Position numbers and translations under genes: made by a program. Positions 53,575-64,000 of a stretch of DNA of 64,000 nt are shown here, one piece after another. The stretch is from Megamerina dolium (lineage: Eukaryota; Arthropoda; Insecta; Diptera; Megamerinidae): NCBI GenBank assembly GCA_963854835.1, contig OY978528.1, positions 40,842,960 to 40,906,959 of the forward strand, given 5' to 3'. The notes below the pieces were generated by a model. That model ran no database searches and was not told where the DNA came from. It saw only the letters and a list, made by a program, of their open reading frames with translations. The number at the start of each line of letters is the position of its first letter. The stretch's first letter is position 1.

Positions 53575-53720
53575 ATGATGGCATTAGATTTACTCCATTA
53601 TTGCACAATCACTCAAAATGCTACCATGCAACTATATTTCCTACAGATGCATTTGCGGAAGAAATTATTATCCGTCTACTCTTGTTATTCTACCCTCTTT
53701 GGTAATAATTTGCAGCTCCA
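53575..53720 (-). repeat. Dispersed repeat, copy 2 (inverted relative to 45265-45385)
   Basis: Reverse complement shares the AAAGAGGGTAGAATAACAAG block (34 bp perfect) and the ATCTGTAGGAAATATAGTTG segment. It lies just outside the hAT element. Confidence 0.65.
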
Positions 53721-54739
53721 TACCCAAAGAAAACGAAAATTTCATTTTTCCAGAAAACTTATCCGCATGTAAAATGTACCATTATATTACATTAAGCTAC
53801 ATGAAACGCGGAATTCTAAATCCTTTTCTATCAGATTTCTGAATGACTGTTTCATGAAAATTCGAGATTTTTCCGAACGAATTCTGAATGAGGAAATTAT
53901 CCAAAAAAGTAATATTAATTTTTTTTTTCAAAGTCAAAGCTATTAAATAATTATTAATTTGATGTAATAAAAAAGTATTCTATTTCAGTCATCGACTGTC
54001 TCTCAAACCGTACGGACGAATTTTATGCCTTTCACTTATCGTGTGATTCTCTTACTCAACTAGTTCGTTTCTTACGTATTCGCCCTATTTATTTTACCGT
54101 TTTCCTCTTCTAATTTTAAATACGCGCGTTAAAAGAAAAAACAAAAAACTACAAAAAAAAAACAGTATAATCACACGCGGTACCAATAATGGTTTCTGGG
54201 CCTCCCGATATTAATCGTAATATATTCCACCTCATGTCTCCAACACATAAAGCCTATCCCCTTACTAAATTTAGACTTTTCGTGTTAAAAGGGATATTGA
54301 ATCAATTTCAACTAATATAGAATCAATCTCCCAACTAAGGGATGGAAACATACTACTGATGGAAAAACCAGTGCGACTGGACAAATTGTATTTGCCTTTG
54401 ACATATAGAAACTACCAGTAGACGTAGCTTGGTATATTATTTATTATTATTATTAAGGCATGAAGCACCGCGACCTGAAGATCTTTTGTGCAGCCTAGCT
54501 GGGTATAGAGTGCGTGTTAATCATTGCATACCAAACCCCATGCACTGGAAATCTTGCCAACTACTAGGTTACACCATTGCAATTTGCCACCACATATTCC
54601 TGATAAATGTGTTCGCATCTGCTGTGCCAATTGCTTTGGTATTCATAAAAAAACACTGGAATAATGCAGTATGGGCGAAGCTCGTCCCATATGTATATAA
54701 GAATAAAAATGAAACAAACCCCAATACAAAAACTTAAAA
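53721..54739. other. Intergenic DNA with an unexplained short open frame
   Basis: A 102-codon plus-strand frame at 54429-54737 contains cysteine- and hydrophobic-rich stretches but no domain I recognise. It precedes the LINE relic and may be chance. Confidence 0.4.
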
Positions 54740-54899
54740 AAAAACACTTGTAACCCTACACCAATTCCCCCTTTGGCTGCTTTGGCATTTTTACAATTCC
54801 GCGCAAAACACTTCAGCCAAACAAGGAGTCGGTAAACTTCTGAAATTCAATATTCCACACAACAAAATATAGAACAAGCTTTTTTAAACTCCAATCTAT

Positions 54900-56095
54900 G
54901 CATCCTAAACGATGACAGTCCCACATACTTCTCCACTCACAATACCCTCACCCACATATATGTTTCTTGTTGATCTTCATCTCTGTTCCCTATAATTTCT
55001 GGGAAAATTATACCGACCTCCACAATAGCAATCATTTTCCTTCTGAAATTCCACCCCATCTTTCAAATGCCACAAAAAGATTCTGTTCGACTAGGTAAAT
55101 TGGAATACATTCAACAATATTGTATACCGTGGATACTGTATTAAGTGAAATCCCTCCGATTAGCAATAATATCAGAGAAGCAGCTAACGTAAAGAAATTC
55201 GCACTGCCACTAATTCCATTACACCTCAATCAAAAAACATCGTTAAGTAAAAAACATTTAACGCAAAGTTTATAAAAGATGCGAAGGCGGCGAAAAGGAT
55301 TAGTTTCAAAAAGTTTACCGAACCAATAAATAGAAATACCCCAATATCTGACATCTGGAAAAAAATTAACGGACTCACCAAGCATATTCTGTCAAGACCT
55401 ATTATAGTATGATTATGTGTACACACCTCTCAATACTTACACCAACCCAACAGACACCGCCAATCAATTCAAACAGTTATGGACAACATATTCCCTTCGA
55501 GCAATAAACCTCAAAGTCAAACTCATCGAAACACCGTTTCCATAACCGAATTACAAGCTATATGTACTAAATAAAGTCAAAGGGAAAACCCCAGGCTTTT
55601 CCATTAAGTAATCATCCCCCAAAACTGGCAACTTATTTTACTAATTCCTTTCTCTAAGCCCAATAAAGACATAGTTAATATATGAGGGTATCATCCAATA
55701 TCACTACTCCCCAACCTTTCTAACGTTGTGGAAAAAACTGTAGTCATTTTGTTGCTATGGTTCACTGAGAGATGTGACTTTATCTCCTCCAATCAAGTCG
55801 CACTTAAACCTAATTTACATCACTAAATCATTGTCCTCCCGTAATTACGTTTCCATAATTTCCATTGATTTTGAAAAAACCTTGGATCGGATCGGGAACC
55901 ACAGTATTCTTAACTTTCTTCCTTCCTGGGGCGTTGGACCAAAAAAATTCAGTTTTATCAAATCTTTTCTCGAGAAACGTGATTTCAAAGTTCTGGGAAA
56001 CAATGTATTGTCAGAAACTTATTAATTACAAAATGGATTACCTCAAGAATCCCCTTTGTTATTGATTCTATCTATGCAAAAGAAATTGTGACCTT
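54900..56095 (+). pseudogene. Jockey-like LINE reverse transcriptase relic
   Basis: The heavily decayed plus-strand frame has recognisable blocks: TDTANQFKQLWTTYS (about 55446-55490), ILLIPFSKPNKDIV then GYHPISLLPNLSNVVEKTV (about 55635-55745), LLWFTERCDFISSNQVALKP (about 55753-55812), ISIDFEKTLDRIGNHSILNF (about 55858-55917), WGVGPKKFSFIKSFLEKRDF and NGLPQESPL (about 56032-56058). These follow the order of Jockey/CR1-type reverse transcriptases. Multiple stops and shifts are present. The 5' boundary is uncertain, and the 3' end is lost at about 56095. Confidence 0.78.
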
Positions 56096-56449
56096 GAAGG
56101 CAACACCATGTTGCAAAATGCACATTATTTATATCATTATTTGGGGGTCCAGCTCCGGCGCAATGATATCTTTTGATAAAAGCAAGAAATTAACACGTAT
56201 AAAGACCATAGCCATACGTAGTGTCTTAGTAGTGTCGTAGTGTCATAACAAAAGTCGTATTGAACAGGATATGGAAAGTACTGTAGCCTCGGTAGAAGCC
56301 TAACCCTAGTCTCTCACACTCTCTTCTCAATGGCAGAAAATTGAGCTTCGGCAACGATAATGGGTGATGTTCTAAATGCGTAGGTACAGCATTTGACGAT
56401 TTGGTGGTAGATATCTTTTATAGCGCTTTATATAAAATTTTAATTTTTA

Positions 56450-56660
56450 TACCCTGCTTGGAGGGTATAAAATACCCTATAGGAGGGGGCTAACAAAAGT
56501 TCGGTAAGCTACATGAATAAAAACACCAAAACAATTTTTTTATTTGTCATTTTTATATTTGTTTAACAACAAAAATAAGCGACTTCGCTTATTTTAAGCG
56601 AATTCAATTGCACTCGCTTATATTTTAAGCGACTTGAGTTATAGGGTTGCAAAGTAAAAA
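56450..56660. repeat. Short palindromic and AGCGA-type repeats
   Basis: ATACCCTGCTTGGAGGGTAT at 56449-56468 is a near-palindrome. GCGACTTCGCTTATTTTAAG and related GCGACTTGAG units recur at 56579-56640. Function unknown. Confidence 0.5.
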
Positions 56661-56869
56661 AAACAGCACTATTGTGAATAGGCTACTGGAATGTGCCTGG
56701 GAAATTTCAACAACACTTCAAATTATTGTAAATATAAACAAAACTAAGGAAAATAAAGCAAGTGCAAATAAACATTTATTTTAAATAAACTAATATATTT
56801 ACCACAGATTCCGCAGAATTTCTTCTTTTTTGTTTTTATTTCGTTTACAAATTGCACGAACAACCATAT

Positions 56870-57210
56870 ATACCATATTCTTAACAGAACGATAAATTTT
56901 GCATTGGAGTTACAATTATTTTTTAACGAACCTTCATGAACCTTTATGAATATTATTTGTATATTAAAATAGTACTCCACACAAAATTTTAAATCAATAC
57001 GTTCATAAATTATTATAGTCTTCATACAAAATTGTAATTATTTATTAACAGATCGACAAATTTCTTATGGGAATTACAGTTATTTTTCAACGAACCTTCA
57101 TGAAACTTTGCGAGTATTATTTATTTACCACAATAGTACTTCACACAAAATTAAAAGTCAATACGCTCATAAATTAATAAAGTCTTCACATAAAATTTTA
57201 ATTTCCATAC
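56870..57210. repeat. Two diverged tandem copies of a ~166-bp unit
   Basis: AACGAACCTTCATGAACCTT at about 56926 is matched by AACGAACCTTCATGAAACTT at about 57092. The following GTACTTCACACAAAATT and TACGCTCATAAATTA segments also recur at the same offset, about 166 bp. It resembles a satellite dimer. Confidence 0.75.
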
Positions 57211-57239
57211 ACAATTTCTAAACTTGTATGAAAGACCAA

Positions 57240-60200
57240 AACGTAACTTTGACCATTAGTACTAGTATGCAGCACAATTACAAATACGAGTAATTGTATA
57301 GAAATAAGAGAGTGCAAACATGTATTTGTTTAAATTATGTTTTTGTTGTTGATATAGAGCACTAAATATTTTAGCTGCTAGATATGTACATACATTGTAT
57401 AATAACAACAGGAGAAATGATTGCATACACATAAAAATTGAGCCTGAACATGAGCGCTCCACATAACAAATTGTTCGCATTAATCAACTGAAAAATTGAA
57501 CAAAGCAACATATTAGTACACACACACACTGTACTAACACTTTTGTGAGCAATGTCGTGTACGATATGTGGTACAAACTTAGACATGTAGGTGCTTATTG
57601 AGTGTTTGTCATTAATGATGTTAATATTAATAATGTTGATGATGTATGTTAATAGCAACTATGCTACTGATTTGTGCATTTGTGCAAGTTGTCCCACCCA
57701 AACAATTTCATACATACTTATATGTCAGTTGCAAGCTGACAGCCACCGCCCATCCGGTGTGCATCAGGAATTATTACAGATGCTATGTGTTGCACGCATA
57801 TGCGAACATATTGTTGTTATAATGTATTTAACATGTTTGTAAATTGCTGCTGCTATAGCAGTTTTCCCTAGTTCCCCTCCCTCTCCCAGAAGAGGCGGAA
57901 ATCTTGATAGTAAAAATTTGGTTGGGATGACGGGTTATTGAGAAAAATTACTACTGCATACTAAGTATGTAGATATTATTAATAGGTGTGATACATTTTG
58001 CTTGCAACAACGCCATGCACCTGCAGCAACGTCTCTTGGTGTATGATGCAGAGATTTCTATAATACTTGGTCTATTCGATGATGATTATGATCGTCATTG
58101 CTGGAAGTCATCGTGACAATAATTATGATAATGTTGTTGTTGCTGTTGTTGTATATAATCATACACATGTCGAGATATTCAATAACAATTTCATAAATAT
58201 GCGACATACATATATGAGAGATCATTTACTACCACACATTCATGCATGCAATTAGAGCAAGTTTGAGAGGGACAAATGAACGCGACCATTGAATCAATTG
58301 AAAATTTGTGCCATTCATGACACATAACACATTTGCAGCTGTATTCGAAAGGGGGGCTATTTCTGCAAGCAAAATCACAGTTGGCTATAGTATCTAAGTA
58401 ATAGTTGTTGTTGGAGGTAACAAACAACATTTGCACCTGTTGGAGGTACACGCACATGGAGCCCATTTGTGGAAAGCACAAATATTTTTTATAACAAATA
58501 ATCACAAAGCAACAACAACATTCAACAAGTATCAGAAACCTTAAGGGAAGGGTGAGGAGCAACATCGTTAAATATTGTTAGTGGCAAGAGGTGGTGGTGA
58601 TGGTGGTTCCCGGGTTAATATGTTGCATATACACATACATACAATTAAAAAAAGGATTCGCATCGATTAATAATGCAAGTAATATATGCACATACACCCA
58701 TATGTATGTGTATATCATGCATATGTTCCACGACTTGACTTGCATTGAAAGTGTAATTCAAGCTTGTTGTTTTCGTTTTTGTCTAGTGATTGTCTTACTA
58801 TGATCATAGGAGAACATCTGCTTCGTCGTAGAAATTATAACAACAACAATATAATCATGTGAGTTGCAACAATCACAGCAACAGAAGCTGCAAAAACAAA
58901 TCAATAAACATCTGCCACATTTAACTCGATATGCGAGTTTACCCACATATGTACATATGTGTACATAGTGTAGGCAACAGGTATATATGTACCTACAAAG
59001 ATATCCATTTCAATTGAAAAGCTATATTGCAATGTTGCAAGAAATACTATATGTAGAAGAGAATAATACCTACAATAGATGGATAAGTAGTAGCAAAAGC
59101 ATACAAGCTTTTACAAGTACGAACTACAACAACACCGACATACATCAAGAACAATCATAGTCACACGATGTGTGTGACTAAATGGCATCAATATGCCAGG
59201 TGGTAATTGCCAATCAAGTTGTTCTTAATACACATCATCATCATGATCGTCATCATGATCAGCAGTATCATATATGTGTATGAGCATGTGCATATACATA
59301 GTTGCTGCCAACTAGTTGTTATGTTGTTAGAAAAATATCATCTATAGTACGACAAATATGTTGCACATGTTTTACTAATAAGGAGGAACTTCATTCGTCG
59401 GCAGCTGATTCAATTCATCTTAAATATTGCATTTGAACGATCATCAGATGATCATGACGTGACATAACATAACATGTGAGCAGACTATATATTGTAACAT
59501 ATATATTGTAATAAAAATATAAATGCAAATAAATGGCCATCCCGGTGCTACAATTGGACATCGTTAGAGAATTTTGTGGGATCCTGTGAAAAATCGATAT
59601 TATGTGAAAAATTCAGAAAGAATTTAAATCCTCAAAGAGAGTTATGTTCGAGCCACTCGGAGGTTAAGCCAGTAACCGCCAACAAATTCTTACAAAATTG
59701 AGTTGACAAAATACAGAGCTGCAAGGCCAGCCAAGAATAACATCATGTTACATAACTATTGCGAATATTTGTTCATTCTAATAAAGTTATAATATACAGA
59801 CAAAATTAATTTTTGTTAATTTTTCTTTATTTTAAACTTGTATTTAAACCAACCTTTATACAATATATTATTTAACGACGTCGCTTCCACGATCGATTTC
59901 AAGCTAAAATCTCTCCGTCTATCTGACTCCTGACTAGCTCGATAATTTAATGAAATTTAGCTTAGTTCTCCACGAGTATGGATGCTCACAGAAATTGACA
60001 TAATCGCTCAATTGGTACAACCGCACGGAACAATTTAAAGGCTAAATTTTAATATTTTCAATAAATCGTCATCTTATTTTATATTTGGTATATGAATACA
60101 TATTTTGAAAAACAGGAAATGATTGAACTACACATATTGTGCCCATGTACCGCCTCCATATAGTCCATACAAAGTCACAACTGATAAATATCAGGGTGTT

Positions 60201-60290
60201 TGTGGGTTAAATTATATGACCAACATTTTAACTATTCGGCTTAATGAAAAAACATAAAATTTGGATCATTACAGGCATTTCTGCCAAAGG
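57240..60290. other. Intergenic DNA, no gene seen
   Basis: Simple-sequence biased DNA (CAACAA, TGTTGT, ATGATG and CATACATA patches) typical of fly intergenic or intronic sequence. None of the short open frames shows a domain or splice structure. It could be part of a large intron of a gene outside the window. Confidence 0.5.
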
Positions 60291-60299
60291 AAACTTTAA

Positions 60300-60710
60300 G
60301 ACATTCTTTATTTCTACAATAACCCTAGGATTGGCTCTTAGAACGGTGAAATATCTAACCGACCCTCATTCATTTTTCCTCCTCAGCATTTTCTCTGAAA
60401 ATACTTAGACTTGAAGACATGAAAATATATAATAACTTCCCCGGGTAACTACCCTAGAGTGGTGAAATGTTTTACCAACTCCCATTATTTTTTTCCCCCC
60501 AACATTTCGTCTGAACATATCTACCATCTATTTCCATACTTTAAGGGGACTCTCTTACAAACAGACCGAAAACACATGAAAATCGATAATAGCTAGACAG
60601 AAATCTTCTTTAAAGCTGTAAACTGTATAATCGACCCATAATCATTATTTCGACAATGGCTTCTTAGGAATCTTAGATATAGTGGTAATATCTATTAATG
60701 AGCCCCATTA
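60300..60710. repeat. Degenerate repeat units with GTGAAA/CCGACC core
   Basis: Units such as GAACGGTGAAATATCTAACC (60340-60359) and GAGTGGTGAAATGTTTTACC (60455-60474), each followed by a pyrimidine-rich block (TTCATTTTTCCTCCTCAGCA; TTATTTTTTTCCCCCCAACA) and a CTGAAxAT segment, recur at about 115-bp spacing. A third weaker unit is at about 60620. Related units are at 63270-63560. Confidence 0.55.
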
Positions 60711-63269
60711 ATCCGCTTTTTGGGGTTGCTTCCGTACAAAATTTATGCTTTCATAGTGGCTGTTAGAATTATAATGTAGAATTTCTTTACGTTTCCTTAA
60801 GAAGAAATGATTGAAATCATCCAAATTTTGGGTGCGTCTCGTAAATAAGTCAGTCTCAGACATGAAAACCCTTATCTGTGGAGTATAATGTAATTGTATG
60901 ATCCAATATATAAATTGAGTGAGCAGCAAGTTAAAATACAAGAATCATATCTTAGAACTATATAAGCACAGTAACTTATTAAGCATTTTAACGTAGTGAA
61001 GGTAGGAAATAAGTATGTACTTGTATAGTAACCAGCAACCAATTACAATGCAATATAATCATAAAAGATGTAAACGAAATAGTTATACTATAAATTTTAA
61101 CAAAAAACTTGGTACAATTTTCACCACTCTGTATGAATGAGTGTATTTTAAGTTATCATCAATTACAATTCATCTCATAATATTTAAATACAATCAACCA
61201 CTTGCTATTGCAATCAATAGTATATTGTACATATAATGAAATAATATTTGGTTGGATGAAAGTTTGTATTGATGCCGTACTTGCTCGTATATAAGACTAT
61301 TATATAGGTACCTATGATCCGTACAGATCATTTTCATTGTTTTTGGCTACTTGAATAGTTGTTACTGGTGAGTGCTATTGTTGGCTCATCGATGATTATG
61401 AATTTTCTTTTCTATACACTAACTATAAATTATTATTGGTAGGCATCTACTATTATAGTTGTTTCGCAACTAATCTTTTTCATCATTTTGATCTTTGTAA
61501 CTAATGAAGTAAATACGAGTTTGTGCAAATGTATGTACATATGCACTATGGTTTTTGTATTTTTCTCTTGCTGCTTTTGTTATGTTGTTGGTTGTTTTTA
61601 TGTCCGATCAATGGATCAATATTATTATTATTATGATTATTATTATTGTTTAGATAATCGTTGGTGAAATTTCATTTTGTTTAAATTACAACAATTTTCT
61701 CTAAATAACCGTAAGCAGTATAGTTTTTATAGACGTTCACACACACACACACAGATAAATTTATGGTTTAAAATAATATAAAATCCCCATATAGGCTAGT
61801 TGCAAAACTGCAAATATGGCAATATAATAAAAAGATGAGATTTATACACTCTGAACTGCTGTAACCGAGCTCTTGCTATCCATATCCAATTTTTATATAT
61901 TTTTTTAATTGATGTAAAATGCAATTGCGGTAGCGTGAAATGCATAGTTGTGTTCTTTAGCGACATCCCAACAAAGAAACACCTCCAAAAATTATCAGCG
62001 ACTTTCCTCGAAATAGCTGATTTTTTAATTGTGATTTTTTTAAACAAAAATGTTAACTATCTTAAAGATGTGTATCGCATTTTGTAAAAGTTGTTTATAA
62101 ATATCATGATATTCTTTTGTATATTTTGATATTTTGATATTTCTTTTGTAACATTAACATTTTTTGTCTGTTATTTTATTAACAGAGTGAAAGGTTTTAC
62201 CATTCAATGTTCAATATTTAATTTGATTATTTATTTGAATTTTTTAATTTATATAGCATTTAATTATTCACATTTTGTAGCATTTAAAACACCATCAATT
62301 GTACATATTTGTGTGTATATGGTACACTGTTTACCATGTGGTTGTTGCATTAAACGCGTCCACAAACGTAGCGCTGAACAAATGCAAACAGGTAATAAGA
62401 TTTTATGTGCAAATAATTTTGGGTGGGTTGCTCTTTTCCCCATTTACTTACATAAGGTTGAAATAAGAATTGTTGTTTTCCATTTCTTTAAATGTTATTG
62501 TTGATTTGGTTGCACTGCCGCAGTTCACTTACCATATTTGGTATTTAGTTGGAGTCAACTGTTTTTGCTTTTTTTTGTGTAGAGTACTTTTTTGATAATG
62601 TTGCAAGTCGATAAGGCGAGGCATAAGACAATATTGTTGTTTAGATGAGCGATATTACAATTTCTTTAAGAAGCAAATTTCCACAAAACTACTTAACAGT
62701 CACAGAAATATGTATTTTCTTCTATATGCTTATGTGAAATATAAAAAGGGACAACTGATTAAAAACTGCTATTCAACGAAAACCAAATATTTTAATGATT
62801 TCAAAAATTATTTCCAAAAGAAGCACAAAGATATTCTCGCTTACTTTTTTACAAAAGTATAAATTATAGGGAAATTGTTGTAAATCGGTCGAGTAAAGAC
62901 GATTCGGAGAAAATATTGACAAATATAAATGAATTAGGGCTGGTGGGGCAACTAAAGGGTTTTTGTGAGAATATTCGTCGATGTTCAGGTATTTTATATT
63001 CATTTTGTAACGATAATTGAGACAGGGAATAAAATGGTAAGAGGAGGTGTGGACGAATAGAAAGTGATACATTTTACCGTTCTAGGGACGGGTTATTAGT
63101 TGACTTTCAGGTTGACTTTTAGTTATATTTTGAAGCGATCGAAATAAAAAATACTTGAAAAATATTGGAGAGTAAAAATGAACAGAAGTCGACGTTTTAA
63201 TTAATATATATAGCGATATTCTGTAAGCGGTGGGAAGGAATTGTATAAAAACGTAATTACAATTTTCGA
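60711..63269. other. Intergenic DNA, no gene seen
   Basis: AT-rich, with a short ATT run (61622-61650) and a short CA run (61740-61753). No coding region supported. Confidence 0.5.
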
Positions 63270-63560
63270 GTGCACGAAAGGGGTAAAATATACGACCGAT
63301 CCTTATTCTGTCTTGCTCCCGAACATATTCTTATTCAAAATAAATATAAAACTCATGAAAATAGACATAGTTGATCACGAACGGATAAAAATATGAGCGA
63401 ACTCCATCAAATTTTCATTACCAGCATTTTTTCTAAACATTCTTGTTCCCTACCTCCATTCCTTAAGGGGAACCTGAAATTTGATAGAAACCGCTCTTAG
63501 AGTGATAAAAATTAGGACCGACTTATCAATATTTGCTCCGAAGGGGGAGTATACCCTATC
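63270..63560. repeat. Second block of the degenerate repeat family
   Basis: GGGGTAAAATATACGACCGA (63280-63299), TTGCTCCCGAACATATTCTT, CAGCATTTTTTCTAAACATT and ATTCCTTAAGGGGAACCTGA parallel the units at 60300-60710, including the TTTAAGGGGACTC motif at 60540-60552. The similarity is partial. Confidence 0.5.
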
Positions 63561-63682
63561 TTAATTTTTAAGATTTTATTGGGTATGGAAAAACTAAAAA
63601 GTTGCGATTCCAAATCTGAAATTTTATTTTGCTTATTTGTGAAAAAGACTTGGAATTAACCCAATTTTATATTTTTTCGTAG

Positions 63683-63857
63683 CTGCCGTAGCTCAGTAGT
63701 TAGTGAGGTTCAATCTACGACTGAGGCAACATTATAACGAAATTTTTTTTCGAACGGTGCCCACATGTCGGCATGTAATTAGCAATTTTTGCAGCAATAA
63801 TAACTTGCTATGATAAATGATTTTTAAAGAACTCTGTGATAAAGCTCAAAAAACCGT
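63683..63857 (+). mobile_element. tRNA-derived SINE, copy 3 (truncated, internal deletion)
   Basis: GCTGCCGTAGCTCAGTAGTT at the head is followed almost directly by GAGGTTCAATCTACGA, so the stretch between A and B boxes has been deleted. The body motifs TTCGAACGGTGCCCACATGT and AGAACTCTGTGATAAAGCTC match copy 1. The 3' half is missing. Confidence 0.82.
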
Positions 63858-64000
63858 CACTTCTCCAACATATTTATGGGTTAAATTTTATTAAAAATAA
63901 ACTTTTTGTAATTCTTATTTGTTCATATTAATTTTATTTTTCTTATATTTGGTATTGAATGAATAATCTTAGCTTTCATGTCGAACTTCAGTAATGTAGC
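63858..64000. other. Right edge, nothing recognised
   Basis: Short AT-rich tail. Confidence 0.4.

Noticed and set aside
54429..54737. 102-codon plus-strand frame before the LINE relic
   Set aside because: No recognisable domain. The amino-acid pattern does not match an endonuclease; its end is simple sequence.
57240..63260. Several 60-120 codon frames
   Set aside because: They occur in simple-sequence, AT-rich DNA, show no domains and do not splice together.

Overview
The window is eukaryotic DNA from a fly, very probably a tephritid fruit fly. The evidence is AT-rich sequence, small genes with GT-AG introns and CAAAATG-like starts, MADF/BESS transcription-factor genes, and a typical dipteran transposon load (Tc1, a DD41D 'rosa'-type mariner, BEL/Pao, gypsy, RTE and Jockey-like LINEs, hAT and other MITEs). 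The tephritid assignment is inference, resting mainly on recalled occurrence of DD41D elements in that family. No rRNA, functional tRNA or bacterial features were seen.

Layout. 1-18.3 kb is a transposon graveyard. It holds a mariner fragment, a TA-flanked MITE, an apparently intact Tc1 element with IR/DR ends (1951-3601), a dead RTE-type LINE with a perfect 17-bp target duplication (3820-6924), a TA microsatellite, a 2-kb foldback element with a relic of a hypothetical transposase (7203-9203), a tRNA-derived SINE (9241-9597), a 5'- and 3'-truncated LINE on the minus strand, and an internally deleted BEL/Pao element arranged as a tandem with a shared LTR (11730-18297), one LTR of which carries a 527-bp TAA-flanked MITE.

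18.3-43.8 kb is the gene-bearing core. Seven spliced protein-coding genes are interleaved. Four (called A, B, F and G here) look like descendants of a CENP-B/pogo-type helix-turn-helix protein without a DDE transposase domain. Three (C, D and E) are MADF proteins, two of them with a BESS-like C-terminus, and D has two MADF domains. The order is A(+), B(-), C(+), D(+), E(+), F(+), an MADF exon relic, then G(+). Most carry acidic low-complexity linkers and lysine motifs of the psi-K-x-E type beside acidic stretches, suggesting nuclear chromatin or transcription factors. All exon joins proposed here keep the reading frame. An intact DD41D mariner lies between A and B; a mariner fragment and a SINE lie in the intron of C; a small MITE lies in an intron of D.

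43.8-64 kb is intergenic. It contains a young gypsy element with indistinguishable 438-bp LTRs (45489-51398), a non-autonomous hAT with an 8-bp target duplication (52064-53514), a decayed Jockey-like LINE (about 54.9-56.1 kb), diverged tandem repeats, and a third SINE copy near the right edge. I see no host gene in 54-64 kb.

The most noteworthy item is the cluster in which two unrelated DNA-binding families alternate and have duplicated together. The genes appear to be fast-evolving paralogs; I cannot name Drosophila orthologs from sequence alone.
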